From Vespa crabro (taxonomy: Eukaryota > Arthropoda > Insecta > Hymenoptera > Vespidae), in assembly GCF_910589235.1 (NCBI RefSeq), contig NW_025813666.1, forward strand, positions 62,001 to 126,000: DNA of 64,000 bases. The letters are read 5' to 3'. The translations under genes were made by a program, and so were the position numbers. Below, piece after piece: positions 12,642 through 27,900 of this stretch. A model generated the notes under the pieces. It did no database searches. It had not been told where the DNA came from and saw only the letters and a list, made by a program, of their open reading frames with translations. The stretch's first letter is position 1. The number at the start of each line of letters is the position of its first letter.

Positions 12642-12982
12642 GGTTTTTACTATGTTTAAATAAGCGTTTTCATATGATAATTGTCGAAAAACGTAATCGA
12701 CATACGCGAATTTCGGTATATGCGAAGATAAAATCGTGAAATCTTTAATAATACTTGTGCCACAGTTAGAAAAATGTTACCAATCGATTCAGAACATTGC
12801 ATTTCATAAGATCAAACATCTATTTTATATTGGAATCAAAGTTTTTAACATTCTTTCATATCGTATATACGATTTTTCGCTCATATACGCGTATCGTCGA
12901 AAAACGAAAACTTGAAATCTCGTTCAATTTCAATGATTTTATATTCTATCGATGCAGAATAAAGAATATAACAAGAATATAA

Positions 12983-15900
12983 CGTTTTTACTATGTTTAA
13001 ATACGCGTTTTCATATGATAATTGTCGAAAAACGTAATCGACATACGCGAATTTCGGTATATGCGACGATAAAATCGTGAAATCTTTAATAATACTTGTG
13101 CCACAGTTAGAAAAATGTTACCAATCGATTCAGAACATTGCATTTCATAAGATCAAACATCTATTTTATATTGGAATCAAAGTTTTTAACATTCTTTCAT
13201 ATCGTATATACGATTTTTCGCTCATATACGCGTATCGTCGAAAAACGAAAACTTGAAATCTCGTTCAATTTCAATGATTTTATATTCTATCGATGCAGAA
13301 TAAAGAATATAACAAGAATATAACGTTTTTACTATGTTTAAATACGCGTTTTCATATGATAATTGTCGAAAAACGTAATCGACATACGCGAATTTCGGTA
13401 TATGCTAAGATAAAATCGTGAAATCTTTAATAATACTTGTGCCACAGTTAGAAAAATGTTACCAATCGATTCAGAACATTGCATTTCAAAAGATCAAACA
13501 TCTATTTTATATTGGAATCAAAGTTTTTAACATTCTTTCATATCGTATATACGATTTTTCGCTCATATACGCGTATCGTCGAAAAACGAAAACTTGAAAT
13601 CTCGTTCAATTTCAATGATTTTATATTCTATCGATGCAGAATAAAGAATATAACAAGAATATAACGTTTTTACTATGTTTAAATACGCATTTTCATATGA
13701 TAATTGTCGAAAAACGTAATCGACATACGCGAATTTCGGTATATGCGAAGATAAAATCGTGAAATCTTTAATAATACTTGTGCCACAGTTAGAAAAATGT
13801 TACCAATCGATTCAGAACATTGCATTTCATAAGATCAAACGTCTATTTTATATTGGAATCAAAGTTTTTAACATTCTTTCATATCGTATATACGATTTTT
13901 CGCTCATATACGCGTATCGTCGAAAAACGAAAACTTGAAATCTCGTTCAATTTCAATGATTTTATATTCTATCGATGCAGAATAAAGAATATAACAAGAA
14001 TATAACGTTTTTACTATGTTTAAATACGCGTTTTCATATGATAATTGTCGAAAAACGTAATCGACATACGCGAATTTCGGTATATGCGAAGATAAAATCG
14101 TGAAATCTTTAATAATACTTGTGCCACAGTTAGAAAAATGTTACCAATCGATTCAGAACATTGCATTTCATAAGATCAGACATCTATTTTATATTGGAAT
14201 CAAAGTCTTTAACATTCTTTCATATCGTATATACGATTTTTCGCTCATATACGCGTATCGTCGAAAAACGAAAACTTGAAATCTCGTTCAATTTCAATGA
14301 TTTTATATTCTATCGATGCAGAATAAAGAATATAACAAGAATATAACGTTTTTACTATGTTTATATACGCGTTTTCATATGATAATTGTCGAAAAACGTA
14401 ATCGACATACGCGAATTTCGGTATATGCGAAGATAAAATCGTGAAATCTTTAATAATACTTGTGCCACAGTTAGAAAAATGTTACCAATCGATTCAGAAC
14501 ATTGCATTGCATAAGATCAAACATCTATTTTATATTGGAATCAAAGTTTTTAACATTCTTTCATATCGTATATACGATTTTTCGCTCATATACGCGAATC
14601 GTCTAAAAACGAAAACTTGAAATCTCGTTCAATTTCAATGATTTTATATTCTATCGATGCAGAATAAAGAATATAACAAGAATATAACGTTTTTACTATG
14701 TTTAAATACGCATTTTCATATGATAATTGTCGAAAAACGTAATCGACTTACGCGAAATTCGGTATATGCGAAGATAAAATCGTGAAATCTTTAATAATAC
14801 TTGTGCCACAGTTAGAAAAATGTTACCAATCGATTCAGAACATTGCATTTCATAAGATCAAACATCTATTTTATATTGGAATCAAAGTTTTTAACATTCT
14901 TTCATATCGTATATACGATTTTTCGCTCATATACGCGTATCGTCGAAAAACGAAAACTTGAAATCTCGTTCAATTTCAATGATTTTATATTCTATCGATG
15001 CAGAATAAAGAATATAACAAGAATATAACGTTTTTACTATGTTTAAATACGCGTTTTCATATGATAATTGTCGAAAAACGTAATCGACATACGCGAATTT
15101 CGGTATATGCGAAGATAAAATCGTGAAATCTTTAATAATACTTGTGCCACAGTTAGAAAAATGTTACCAATCGATTCAGAACATTGCATTTCATAAGAGC
15201 AAACATCTATTTTATATTGGAATCAAAGTTTTTAACATTCTTTCATATCGTATATACGATTTTTCGCTCATATACGCGTATCGTCGAAAAACGAAAACTT
15301 GAAATCTCGTTCAATTTCAATGATTTTATATTCTATCGATGCAGAATAAAGAATATAACAAGAATATAACGTTTTTACTATGTTTAAATAAGCGTTTTCA
15401 TATGATAATTGTCGAAAAACGTAATCGACATACGCGAATTTCGGTATATGCGAAGATAAAATCGTGAAATCTTTAATAATACTTGTGCCACAGTTAGAAA
15501 AATGTTACCAATCGATTCAGAACATTGCATTTCATAAGATCAAACGTCTATTTTATATTGGAATCAAAGTTTTTAACATTCTTTCATATCGTATATACGA
15601 TTTTTCGCTCATATACGCGTATCGTCGAAAAACGAAAACTTGAAATCTCGTTCAATTTCAATGATTTTATATTCTATCGATACAGAATAAAGAATATAAC
15701 AAGAATATAACGTTTTTACTATGTTTAAATACGCGTTTTCATATGATAATTGTCGAAAAACGTAATCGACATACGCGAATTTCGGTATATGCGAAGATAA
15801 AATCGTGAAATCTTTAATAATACTTGTGCCACAGTTAGAAAAATGTTACCAATCGATTCAGAACATTGCATTTCATAAGATCAAACATCTATTTTATATT

Positions 15901-16392
15901 GGAATCAAAGTTTTGAACATTCTTTCATATCGTATATACGATTTTTCGCTCATATACGCGTATCGTCGAAAAACGAAAACTTGAAATCTCGTTCAATTTC
16001 AATGATTTTATATTCTATCGATGCAGAATAAAGAATATAACAAGAATATAACGTTTTTACTATGTTTAAATACGCGTTTTCATATGATAATTGTCGAAAA
16101 ACGTAATCGACATACGCGAATTTCGGTATATGCGAAGATAAAATCGTGAAATCTTTAATAATACTTGTGCCACAGTTAGAAAAATGTTACCAATCGATTC
16201 AGAACATTGCATTTCATAAGATCAAACGTCTATTTTATATTGGAATCAAAGTTTTTAACATTCTTCCATATCGTATATACGATTTTTCGCTCATATACGC
16301 GTATCGTCGAAAAACGAAAACTTGAAATCTCGTTCAATTTCAATGATTTTATATTCTATCGATGCAGAATAAAGAATATAACAAGAATATAA
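12983..16392 (+). repeat. Higher-order block beta, copy 2 (extended)
   Basis: The order is GCGACGAT, GCTAAGAT, ACGCATTTT with AAACGTCT, GATCAGAC with AAAGTCTTT, GCATTGCATAAG, ACGCATTTT, AAGAGCAAAC, AATAAGCG with AAACGTCT and CGATACAG, GTTTTGAAC, AAACGTCT with CTTCCAT. Compared with copy 3 it lacks two whole units: one between the GCTAAGAT and AAACGTCT units, and the AACATGGCATT unit. CGACTTACGCGAAATTC near 14,746 is private to this copy. Confidence 0.85.
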
Positions 16393-17756
16393 CGTTTTTA
16401 CTATGTTTAAATACGCGTTTTCATATGATAATTGTCGAAAAACGTAATCGACATACGCGAATTTCGGTATATGCGAAGATAAAATCGTGAAATCTTTAAT
16501 AATACTTGTGCCACAGTTAGAAAAATGTTACCAATCGATTCAGAACATTGCATTTCATAAGATCAAACATCTATTTTATATTGGAATCAAAGTTTTTAAC
16601 ATTCTTTCATATCGTATATACGATTTTTCGCTCATATACGCGTATCGTCGTAAAACGAAAACTTGAAATCTCGTTCAATTTCAATGATTTTATATTCTAT
16701 CGATGCAGAATAAAGAATATAACAAGAATATAACGTTTTTACTATGTTTAAATACGCGTTTTCATATGATAATTGTCGAAAAACGTAATCGACATACGCG
16801 AATTTCGGTATATGCTAAGATAAAATCGTGAAATCTTTAATAATACTTGTGCCACAGTTAGAAAAATGTTACCAATCGATTCAGAACATTGCATTTCATA
16901 AGATCAAACATCTATTTTATATTGGAATCAAAGTTTTTAACATTCTTTCATATCGTATATACGATTTTTCGCTCATATACGCGTATCGTCGAAAAACGAA
17001 AACTTGAAATCTCGTTCAATTTCAATGATTTTATATTCTATCGATGCAGAATAAAGAATATAACAAGAATATAACGTTTTTACTATGTTTAAATACGCGT
17101 TTTCATATGATAATTGTCGAAAAACGTAATCGACATACGCGAATTTCGGTATATGCGAAGATAAAATCGTGAAATCTTTAATAATACTTGTGCCACAGTT
17201 AGAAAAATGTTACCAATCGATTCAGAACATTGCATTTCATAAGATCAAACATCTATTTTATATTGGAATCAAAGTTTTGAACATTCTTTCATATCGTATA
17301 TACGATTTTTCGCTCATATACGCGTATCGTCGAAAAACGAAAACTTGAAATCTCGTTCAATTTCAATGATTTTATATTCTATCGATGCAGAATAAAGAAT
17401 ATAACAAGAATATAACGTTTTTACTATGTTTAAATACGCGTTTTCATATGATAATTGTCGAAAAACGTAATCGACATACGCGAATTTCGGTATATGCGAA
17501 GATAAAATCGTGAAATCTTTAATAATACTTGTGCCACAGTTAGAAAAATGTTACCAATCGATTCAGAACATTGCATTTCATAAGATCAAACATCTATTTT
17601 ATATTGGAATCAAAGTTTTTAACATTCTTTCATATCGTATATACGATTTTTCGCTCATATACGCGTATCGTCGAAAAACGAAAACTTGAAATCTCGTTCA
17701 ATTTCAATGATTTTATATTCTATCGATGCAGAATAAAGAATATAACAAGAATATAA

Positions 17757-20700
17757 CGTTTTTACTATGTTTAAATACGCGTTTTCATATGATAATTGTC
17801 GAAAAACGTAATCGACATACGCGAATTTCGGTATATGCGACGATAAAATCGTGAAATCTTTAATAATACTTGTGCCACAGTTAGAAAAATGTTACCAATC
17901 GATTCAGAACATTGCATTTCATAAGATCAAACATCTATTTTATATTGGAATCAAAGTTTTTAACATTCTTTCATATCGTATATACGATTTTTCGCTCATA
18001 TACGCGTATCGTCGAAAAACGAAAACTTGAAATCTCGTTCAATTTCAATGATTTTATATTCTATCGATGCAGAATAAAGAATATAACAAGAATATAACGT
18101 TTTTACTATGTTTAAATACGAGTTTTCATATGATAATTGTCGAAAAACGTAATCGACATACGCGAATTTCGGTATATGCTAAGATAAAATCGTGAAATCT
18201 TTAATAATACTAGTGCCACAGTTAAAAAAATGTTACCAATCGATTCAGAACATTGCATTTCATAAGATCAAACATCTATTTTATATTGGAATCAAAGTTT
18301 TTAACATTCTTTCATATCGTATATACGATTTTTCGCTCATATACGCGTATCGTCGAAAAACGAAAACTTGAAATCTCGTTCAATTTTAATGATTTTATAT
18401 TCTATCGATGCAGAATAAAGAATATAACAAGAATATAACGTTTTTACTATGTTTAAATACGCGTTTTCATATGATAATTGTCGAAAAACGTAATCGACAT
18501 ACGCGAATTTCGGTATATGCGAAGATAAAATCGTGAAATCTTTAATAATACTTGTGCCACAGTTAGAAAAATGTTACCAATCGATTCAGAACATTGCATT
18601 TCATAAGATCAAACATCTATTTTATATTGGAATCAAAGTTTTTAACATTCTTTCATATCGTATATACGATTTTTCGCTCATATACGCGTATCGTCGAAAA
18701 ACGAAAACTTGAAATCTCGTTCAATTTCAATGATTTTATATTCTATCGATGCAGAATAAAGAATATAACAAGAATATAACGTTTTTACTATGTTTAAATA
18801 CGCATTTTCATATGATAATTGTCGAAAAACGTAATCGACATACGCGAATTTCGGTATATGCGAAGATAAAATCGTGAAATCTTTAATAATACTTGTGCCA
18901 CAGTTAGAAAAATGTTACCAATCGATTCAGAACATTGCATTTCATAAGATCAAACGTCTATTTTATATTGGAATCAAAGTTTTTAACATTCTTTCATATC
19001 GTATATACGATTTTTCGCTCATATACGCGTATCGTCGAAAAACGAAAACTTGAAATCTCGTTCAATTTCAATGATTTTATATTCTATCGATGCAGAATAA
19101 AGAATATAACAAGAATATAACGTTTTTACTATGTTTAAATACGCATTTTCATATGATAATTGTCGAAAAACGTAATCGACATACGCGAATTTCGGTATAT
19201 GCGAAGATAAAATCGTGAAATCTTTAATAATACTTGTGCCACAGTTAGAAAAATGTTACCAATCGATTCAGAACATTGCATTTCATAAGATCAGACATCT
19301 ATTTTATATTGGAATCAAAGTCTTTAACATTCTTTCATATCGTATATACGATTTTTCGCTCATATACGCGTATCGTCGAAAAACGAAAACTTGAAATCTC
19401 GTTCAATTTCAATGATTTTATATTCTATCGATGCAGAATAAAGAATATAACAAGAATATAACGTTTTTACTATGTTTATATACGCGTTTTCATATGATAA
19501 TTGTCGAAAAACGTAATCGACATACGCGAATTTCGGTATATGCGAAGATAAAATCGTGAAATCTTTAATAATACTTGTGCCACAGTTAGAAAAATGTTAC
19601 CAATCGATTCAGAACATTGCATTGCATAAGATCAAACATCTATTTTATATTGGAATCAAAGTTTTTAACATTCTTTCATATCGTATATACGATTTTTCGC
19701 TCATATACGCGAATCGTCTAAAAACGAAAACTTGAAATCTCGTTCAATTTCAATGATTTTATATTCTATCGATGCAGAATAAAGAATATAACAAGAATAT
19801 AACGTTTTTACTATGTTTAAATACGCATTTTCATATGATAATTGTCGAAAAACGTAATCGACATACGCGAATTTCGGTATATGCGAAGATAAAATCGTGA
19901 AATCTTTAATAATACTTGTGCCACAGTTAGAAAAATGTTACCAATCGATTCAGAACATTGCATTTCATAAGATCAAACATCTATTTTATATTGGAATCAA
20001 AGTTTTTAACATTCTTTCATATCGTATATACGATTTTTCGCTCATATACGCGTATCGTCGAAAAACGAAAACTTGAAATCTCGTTCAATTTCAATGATTT
20101 TATATTCTATCGATGCAGAATAAAGAATATAACAAGAATATAACGTTTTTACTATGTTTAAATACGCGTTTTCATATGATAATTGTCGAAAAACGTAATC
20201 GACATACGCGAATTTCGGTATATGCGAAGATAAAATCGTGAAATCTTTAATAATACTTGTGCCACAGTTAGAAAAATGTTACCAATCGATTCAGAACATG
20301 GCATTTCATAAGATCAAACATCTATTTTATATTGGAATCAAAGTTTTTAACATTCTTTCATATCGTATATACGATTTTTCGCTCATATACGCGTATCGTC
20401 GAAAAACGAAAACTTGAAATCTCGTTCAATTTCAATGATTTTATATTCTATCGATGCAGAATAAAGAATATAACAAGAATATAACGTTTTTACTATGTTT
20501 AAATACGCGTTTTCATATGATAATTGTCGAAAAACGTAATCGACATACGCGAATTTCGGTATATGCGAAGATAAAATCGTGAAATCTTTAATAATACTTG
20601 TGCCACAGTTAGAAAAATGTTACCAATCGATTCAGAACATTGCATTTCATAAGAGCAAACATCTATTTTATATTGGAATCAAAGTTTTTAACATTCTTTC

Positions 20701-21166
20701 ATATCGTATATACGATTTTTCGCTCATATACGCGTATCGTCGAAAAACGAAAACTTGAAATCTCGTTCAATTTCAATGATTTTATATTCTATCGATGCAG
20801 AATAAAGAATATAACAAGAATATAACGTTTTTACTATGTTTAAATAAGCGTTTTCATATGATAATTGTCGAAAAACGTAATCGACATACGCGAATTTCGG
20901 TATATGCGAAGATAAAATCGTGAAATCTTTAATAATACTTGTGCCACAGTTAGAAAAATGTTACCAATCGATTCAGAACATTGCATTTCATAAGATCAAA
21001 CGTCTATTTTATATTGGAATCAAAGTTTTTAACATTCTTTCATATCGTATATACGATTTTTCGCTCATATATGCGTATCGTCGAAAAACGAAAACTTGAA
21101 ATCTCGTTCAATTTCAATGATTTTATATTCTATCGATGCAGAATAAAGAATATAACAAGAATATAA
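17757..21166 (+). repeat. Higher-order block beta, copy 3
   Basis: It repeats the order of copy 2 at offsets that step from 14 to 15 to 16 units (4,774, 5,115 and 5,456 bp). The steps come from two extra whole units, 18,439-18,779 and 20,144-20,484. The second extra unit is the AACATGGCATT unit that copy 1 also has. The unit before the first step (18,098-18,438) is unusually diverged, with ACGAGTTTTC, ACTAGTGCC, GTTAAAAAAATG and ATTTTAATG. Confidence 0.85.
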
Positions 21167-22189
21167 CGTTTTTACTATGTTTAAATACGCGTTTTCATAT
21201 GATAATTGTCGAAAAACGTAATCGACATACGCGAATTTCGGTATATGCGAAGATAAAATCGTGAAATCTTTAATAATACTTGTGCCACAGTTAGAAAAAT
21301 GTTACCAATCGATTCAGAACATTGCATTTCATAAGATCAAACATCTATTTTATATTGGAATCAAAGTTTTTAACATTCTTTCATATCGTATATACGATTT
21401 TTCGCTCATATACGCGTATCGTCGAAAAACGAAAACTTGAAATCTCGTTCAATTTCAATGATTTTATATTCTATCGATGCAGAATAAAGAATATAACAAG
21501 AATATAACGTTTTTACTATGTTTAAATACGCGTTTTCATATGATAATTGTCGAAAAACGTAATCGACATACGCGAATTTCGGTATATGCGAAGATAAAAT
21601 CGTGAAATCTTTAATAATACTTGTGCCACAGTTAGAAAAATGTTACCAATCGATTCAGAACATTGCATTTCATAAGATCAAACATCTATTTTATATTGGA
21701 ATCAAAGTTTTTAACATTCTTTCATATCGTATATACGATTTTTCGCTCATATACGCGTATCGTCGAAAAACGAAAACTTGAAATCTCGTACAATTTCAAT
21801 GATTTTATATTCTATCAATGCAGAATAAAGAATATAACAAGAATATAACGTTTTTACTATGTTTAAATACGCGTTTTCATATGATAATTGTCGAAAAACG
21901 TAATCGACATACGCGAATTTCGGTATATGCGAAGATAAAATCGTGAAATCTTTAATAATACTTGTGCCACAGTTAGAAAAATGTTACCAATCGATTCAGA
22001 ACATTGCATTTCATAAGATCAAACATCTATTTTATATTGGAATCAAAGTTTTTAACATTCTTTCATATCGTATATACGATTTTTCGCTCATATACGCGTA
22101 TCGTCGAAAAACGAAAACTTGAAATCTCGTTCAATTTCAATGATTTTATATTCTATCGATGCAGAATAAAGAATATAACAAGAATATAA

Positions 22190-24917
22190 CGTTTTTACTA
22201 TGTTTAAATACGCGTTTTCATATGATAATTGTCGAAAAACGTAATCGACACACGCGAATTTCGGTATATGCGAAGATGAAATCGTGAAATCTTTAATAAT
22301 ACTTGTGTCACAGTTAGAAAAATGTTACCAATCGATTCAGAACATTGCATTTCATAAGATCAAACATCTATTTTATATTGGAATCAAAGTTTTTAACAAT
22401 CTTTCATATCGTATATACGATTTTTCGCTCATATACGCGTATCGTCGAAAAACGAAAACTTGAAATCTCGTTCAATTTCAATGATTTTATATTCTATCGA
22501 TGCAGAATAAAGAATATAACAAGAAAATAACGTTTTTACTATGTTTAAATACGCGTTTTCATATGATAATTGTCGAAAAACGTAATCGACATACGCGAAT
22601 TTCGGTATATGCGAAGATAAAATCGTGAAATCTTTAATAATACTTGTGCCACAGTTAGAAAAATGTTACCAATCGATTCAGAACATTGCATTTCATAAGA
22701 TCAAACATCTATTTTATATTGGAATCAAAGTTTTTAACATTCTTTCATATCGTATATACAATTTTTCGCTCATATACGCGTATCGTCGAAAAACGAAAAC
22801 TTGAAATCTCGTTCAATTTCAATGATTTTATATTCTATCGATGCAGAATAAAGAATATAACAAGAATATAACGTTTTTACTATGTTTAAATACGTGTTTT
22901 TATATGATAATTGTCGAAAAACGTAATCGACACACGCGAATTTCGGTATATGCGAAGATGAAATCGTGAAATCTTTAATAATACTTGTGCCACAGTTAGA
23001 AAAATGTTACCAATCGATTCAGAACATTGCATTTCATAAGATCAAACATCTATTTTATATTGGAATCAAAGTTTTTAACATTCTTTCATATCGTATATAC
23101 GATTTTTCGCTCATATACGCGTATCGTCGAAAAACGAAAACTTGAAATCTCGTTCAATTTCAATGATTTTATATTCTATCGATGCAGAATAAAGAATATA
23201 ACAAGAATATAACGTTTTTACTATGTTTAAATACGCGTTTTCATATGATAATTGTCGAAAAACGTAATCGACATACGCGAATTTCGGTATATGCGAAGAT
23301 AAAATCGTGAAATCTTTAATAATACTTGTGACACAGTTAGAAAAATGTTACCAATCGATTCACAACATTGCATTTCATAAGATCAAACATCTATTTTATA
23401 TTGGAATCAAAGTTTTTAACATTCGTTCATATCGTATATACGATTTTTCGCTCATATACGCGTATCGTCGAAAAACGAAAACTTGAAATCTCGTTCAATT
23501 TCAATGATTTTATATTCTATCGATGCAGAATAAAGAATATAACAAGAAAATAACGTTTTTACTATGTTTAAATACGCGTTTTCATATGATAATTGTCGAA
23601 AAAAGTAATCGACATACGCGAATTTCGGTATATGCGAAGATAAAATCGTGAAATCTTTAATAATACTTGTGCCACAGTTAGAAAAATGTTACCAATCGAT
23701 TCAGAACATTGCATTTCATAAGATCAAACATCTATTTTATATTGGAATCAAAGTTTTTAACATTCTTTCATATCGTATATACGATTTTTCGCTCATATAC
23801 GCGTATCGTCGAAAAACGAAAACTTGAAATCTCGTTCAATTTCAATGATTGTATATTCTATCGATGCAGAAGAAAGAATATAACAAGAATATAACGTTTT
23901 TACTATGTTTAAATACGCGTTTTCATATGATAATTGTCGAAAAACGTAATCGACATACGCGAATTTCGGTATATGCGAAGATAAAATCGTGAAATCTTTA
24001 ATAATACTTGTGCCACAGTTAGAAAAATGTTACCAATCGATTCAGAACATTGCATTTCATAAGATCAAACATCTATTTTATATTGGAATCAAAGTTTTTA
24101 ACATTCTTTCATATCGTATATACGATTTTTCGCTCATATACGCGTATCGTCGAAAAACGAAAACTTGAAATCTCGTTCAATTTCAATGATTTTATATTCT
24201 ATCGATGCAGAATAAAGAATATAACAAGAATATAACGTTTTTACTATGTTTAAATACGTGTTTTTATATGATAATTGTCGAAAAACGTAATCGACACACG
24301 CGAATTTCGGTATATGCGAAGATGAAATCGTGAAATCTTTAATAATACTTGTGCCACAGTTAGAAAAATGTTACCAATCGATTCAGAACATTGCATTTCA
24401 TAAGATCAAACATCTATTTTATATTGGAATCAAAGTTTTTAACATTCTTTCATATCGTATATACGATTTTTCGCTCATATACGCGTATCGTCGAAAAACG
24501 AAAACTTGAAATCTCGTTCAATTTCAATGATTGTATATTCTATCGATGCAGAAGAAAGAATATAACAAGAATATAACGTTTTTACTATGTTTAAATACGC
24601 GTTTTCATATGATAATTGTCGAAAAACGTAATCGACATACGCGAATTTCGGTATATGCGAAGATAAAATCGTGAAATCTTTAATAATACTTGTGACACAG
24701 TTAGAAAAATGTTACCAATCGATTCACAACATTGCATTTCATAAGATCAAACATCTATTTTATATTGGAATCAAAGTTTTTAACATTCTTTCATATCGTA
24801 TATACGATTTTTCGCTCATATACGCGTATCGTCGAAAAACGAAAACTTGAAATCTCGTTCAATTTCAATGATTTTATATTCTATCGATGCAGAATAAAGA
24901 ATATAACATGAATATAA
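22190..24917 (+). repeat. Array domain II, proximal part: partial 4-unit repeat
   Basis: Marker units recur four units (1,364 bp) apart. ACGTGTTTTTATAT with CGACACACG and GATGAAATCG starts the units at 22,872 and 24,236, and GTGACACAG with GATTCACAAC marks those at 23,213 and 24,577. Other variants are AAGAAAATAACG (22,521 and 23,544), a third CGACACACG/GATGAAATCG unit at 22,190, and GATTGTATATT with CAGAAGAAAG (23,554-23,894 and 24,236-24,576). The combinations are reshuffled between units, so no clean higher-order period is left. Confidence 0.75.
24236..24576 (+). repeat. Chimeric satellite unit in domain II
   Basis: The 5' part carries ACGTGTTTTTATAT, CGACACACG and GATGAAATCG, as in the unit at 22,872-23,212. 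The 3' part carries GATTGTATATT and CAGAAGAAAG, as in the unit at 23,554-23,894. The switch lies between about 24,325 and 24,530. Its neighbour on the right matches the four-unit repeat, so exchange or conversion inside this unit is the simplest explanation. Confidence 0.7.
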
Positions 24918-27900
24918 CGTTTTTACTATGTTTAAATACGCGTTTTCATATGATAATTGTCGAAAAACGTCATCGACATACGCGAATTTCGGTATATGCG
25001 AAGATAAAATCGTGAAATCTTTAATAATACTTGTGCCACAGTTAGAAAAATGTTACCAATCGATTCAGAACATTGCATTTCATAAGATCAAACATCTATT
25101 TTATATTGGAATCAAAGTTTTTAACATTCTTTCATATCGTATATACGATTTTTCGCTCATATACGCGTATCGTCGAAAAACGAAAACTTGAAATCTCGTT
25201 CAATTTCAATGATTTTATATTCTATCGATGCAGAATAAAGAATATAACAAGAATATAACGTTTTTACTATGTTTAAATACGTGTTTTTATATGATAATTG
25301 TCGAAAAACGTAATCGACACACGCGAATTTCGGTATATGCGAAGATGAAATCGTGAAATCTTTAATAATACTTGTGCCACAGTTAGAAAAATGTTACCAA
25401 TCGATTCAGAACATTGCATTTCATAAGATCAAACATCTATTTTATATTGGAATCAAAGTTTTTAACATTCTTTCATATCGTATATACGATTTTTCGCTCA
25501 TATACGCGTATCGTCGAAAAACGAAAACTTGAAAGCTCGTTCAATTTCAATGATTTTATATTCTATCGATGCAGAATAAAGAATATAACAAGAATTTAAC
25601 GTTTTTACTATGTTTAAATACGCGTTTTCATATGATAATTGTCGAAAAACGTAATCGACATACGCGAATTTCGGTATATGCGAAGATAAAATCGTGAAAT
25701 CTTTAATAATACTTGTGCCACAGTTAGAAAAATGATACCAATCGATTCAGAACATTGCATTTCATAAGATCAAACATCTATTTTATATTGGAATCAAAGT
25801 TTTTAACATTCTTTCATATCGTATATACGATTTTTCGCTCATATACGCGTATCGTCGAAAAACGAAAACTTGAAATCTCGTTCAATTTCAATGATTTTAT
25901 ATTCTATCGATGCAGAATAAAGAATATAACAAGAATATAACGTTTTTACTATGTTTAAATACGCGTTTTCATATGATAATTGTCGAAAAACGTAATCGAC
26001 ATACGCGAATTTCGGTATATGCGAAGATAAAATCGTGAAATCTTTAATAATACTTGTGCCACAGTTAGAAAAATGTTACCAATCGATTCAGAACATTGCA
26101 TTTCATAAGATCAAACATCTATTTTATATTGGAATCAAAGTTTTTAACATTCTTTCATATCGTATATACGATTTTTCGCTCATATACGCGTATCGTCGAA
26201 AAACGAAAACTTGAAATCTCGTTCAATTTCAATGATTTTATATTCTATCGATGCAGAATAAAGAATATAACAAGAATATAACGTTTTTACTATGTTTAAA
26301 TACGCGTTTTCATATGATAATTGTCGAAAAACGTAATCGACATACGCGAATTTCGGTATATGCGAAGATAATATCGTGAAATCTTTAATAATACTTGTGC
26401 CACAGTTAGAAAAATGTTACCAATCGATTCAGAACATTGCATTTCATAAGATCAAACATCTATTTTATATTGGAATCAAAGTTTTTAACATTCTTTCATA
26501 TCGTATATACGATTTTTCGCTCATATACGCGTATCGTCGAAAAACGAAAACTTGAAATCTCGTTCAATTTCAATGATTTTATATTCTATCGATGCAGAAT
26601 AAAGAATATAACAAGAATATAACGTTTTTACTATGTTTAAATACGCGTTTTCATATGATAATTGTCGAAAAACGTAATCGACATACGCGAATTTCGGTAT
26701 ATGCGAAGATAAAATCGTGAAATCTTTAATAATACTTGTGCCACAGTTAGAAAAATGTTTCCAATCGATTCAGAACATGGCATTTCATAAGATCAAACAT
26801 CTATTTTATATTGGAATCAAAGTTTTTAACATTCTTTCATATCGTATATACGATTTTTCGCTCATATACGCGTATCGTCGAAAAACGAAAACTTGAAATC
26901 TCGTTCAATTTCAATGATTTTATATTCTATCGATGCAGAATAAAGAATATAACAAGAATATAACGTTTTTACTATGTTTAAATACGCGTTTTCATATGAT
27001 AATTGTCGAAAAACGTAATCGACATACGCGAATTTCGGTATATGCGAAGATAAAATCGTGAAATATTTAATAATACTTGTGCCACAGTTAGAAAAATGTT
27101 ACCAATCGATTCAGAACATTGCATTTCATAAGATCAAACATCTATTTTATATTGGAATCAAAGTTTTTAACATTCTTTGATATCGTATATACGATTTTTC
27201 GCTCATATACGCGTATCGTCGAAAAACGAAAACTTGAAATCTCGTTCAATTTCAATGATTTTATATTCTATCGATGCAGAATAAAGAATATAACAAGAAT
27301 ATAACGTTTTTACTATGTTTAAATACGCGTTTTCATATGATAATTGTCGAAAAACGTAATCGACATACGCGAATTTCGGTATATGCGAAGATAAAATCGT
27401 GAAATCTTTAATAATACTTGTGCCACAGTTAGAAAAATGTTACCAATCGATTCAGAACATTGCATTTCATAAGATCAAACATCTATTTTATATTGGAATC
27501 AAAGTTTTTAACATTCTTTCATATCGTATATACGATTTTTCGCTCATATACGCGTATCGTCGAAAAACGAAAACTTGAAATCTCGTTCAATTTCAATGGT
27601 TTTATATTCTATCGATGCAGAATAAAGAATATAACAAGAATATAACGTTTTTACTATGTTTAAATACGCGTTTTCATATGATAATTGTCGAAAAACGTAA
27701 TCGACATACGCGAATTTCGGTATATGCGAAGATAAAATCGTGAAATCTTTAATAATACTTGTGCCACAGTTAGAAAAATGTTACCAATCGATTCAGAACA
27801 TTGCATTTCATAAGATCAAACATCTATTTTATATTGGAATCAAAGTTTTTAACATTCTTTCATATCGTATATACGATTTTTCGCTCATATACGCGTATCG

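Larger units (their letters stand above)
1..22189 (+). repeat. Array domain I: mosaic of 13-, 14-16- and 26-unit higher-order blocks
   Basis: Units here share a private pool of linked variants. These include GTTTTGAAC (for example 1,943, 2,625, 10,799, 11,481, 15,913 and 17,276), ACGCATTTT, CAAACGTCT, GCGACGAT (802, 7,963, 13,065 and 17,840), GCTAAGAT, and GCATTGCATAAG with GAATCGTCTAAAAAC. Runs of these variants repeat in the same order at offsets of 13 units (9,740 to 14,161), 15-16 units (14,161 to 19,276; 15,184 to 20,640) and 26 units (1,556 to 10,422). The stretch 5,834-9,925 holds mostly single-unit variants that I could not place in a larger block. The stretch 21,167-22,189 is close to consensus. 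No other sequence type is present. Confidence 0.85.

Noticed and set aside
24928..25191. An 87-codon ATG-initiated open frame, repeated at 29,361
   Set aside because: It arises from one substitution (GTAATCG to GTCATCG) that removes a stop in the satellite. The second copy is simply the 13-unit duplication. It is satellite sequence in another frame.
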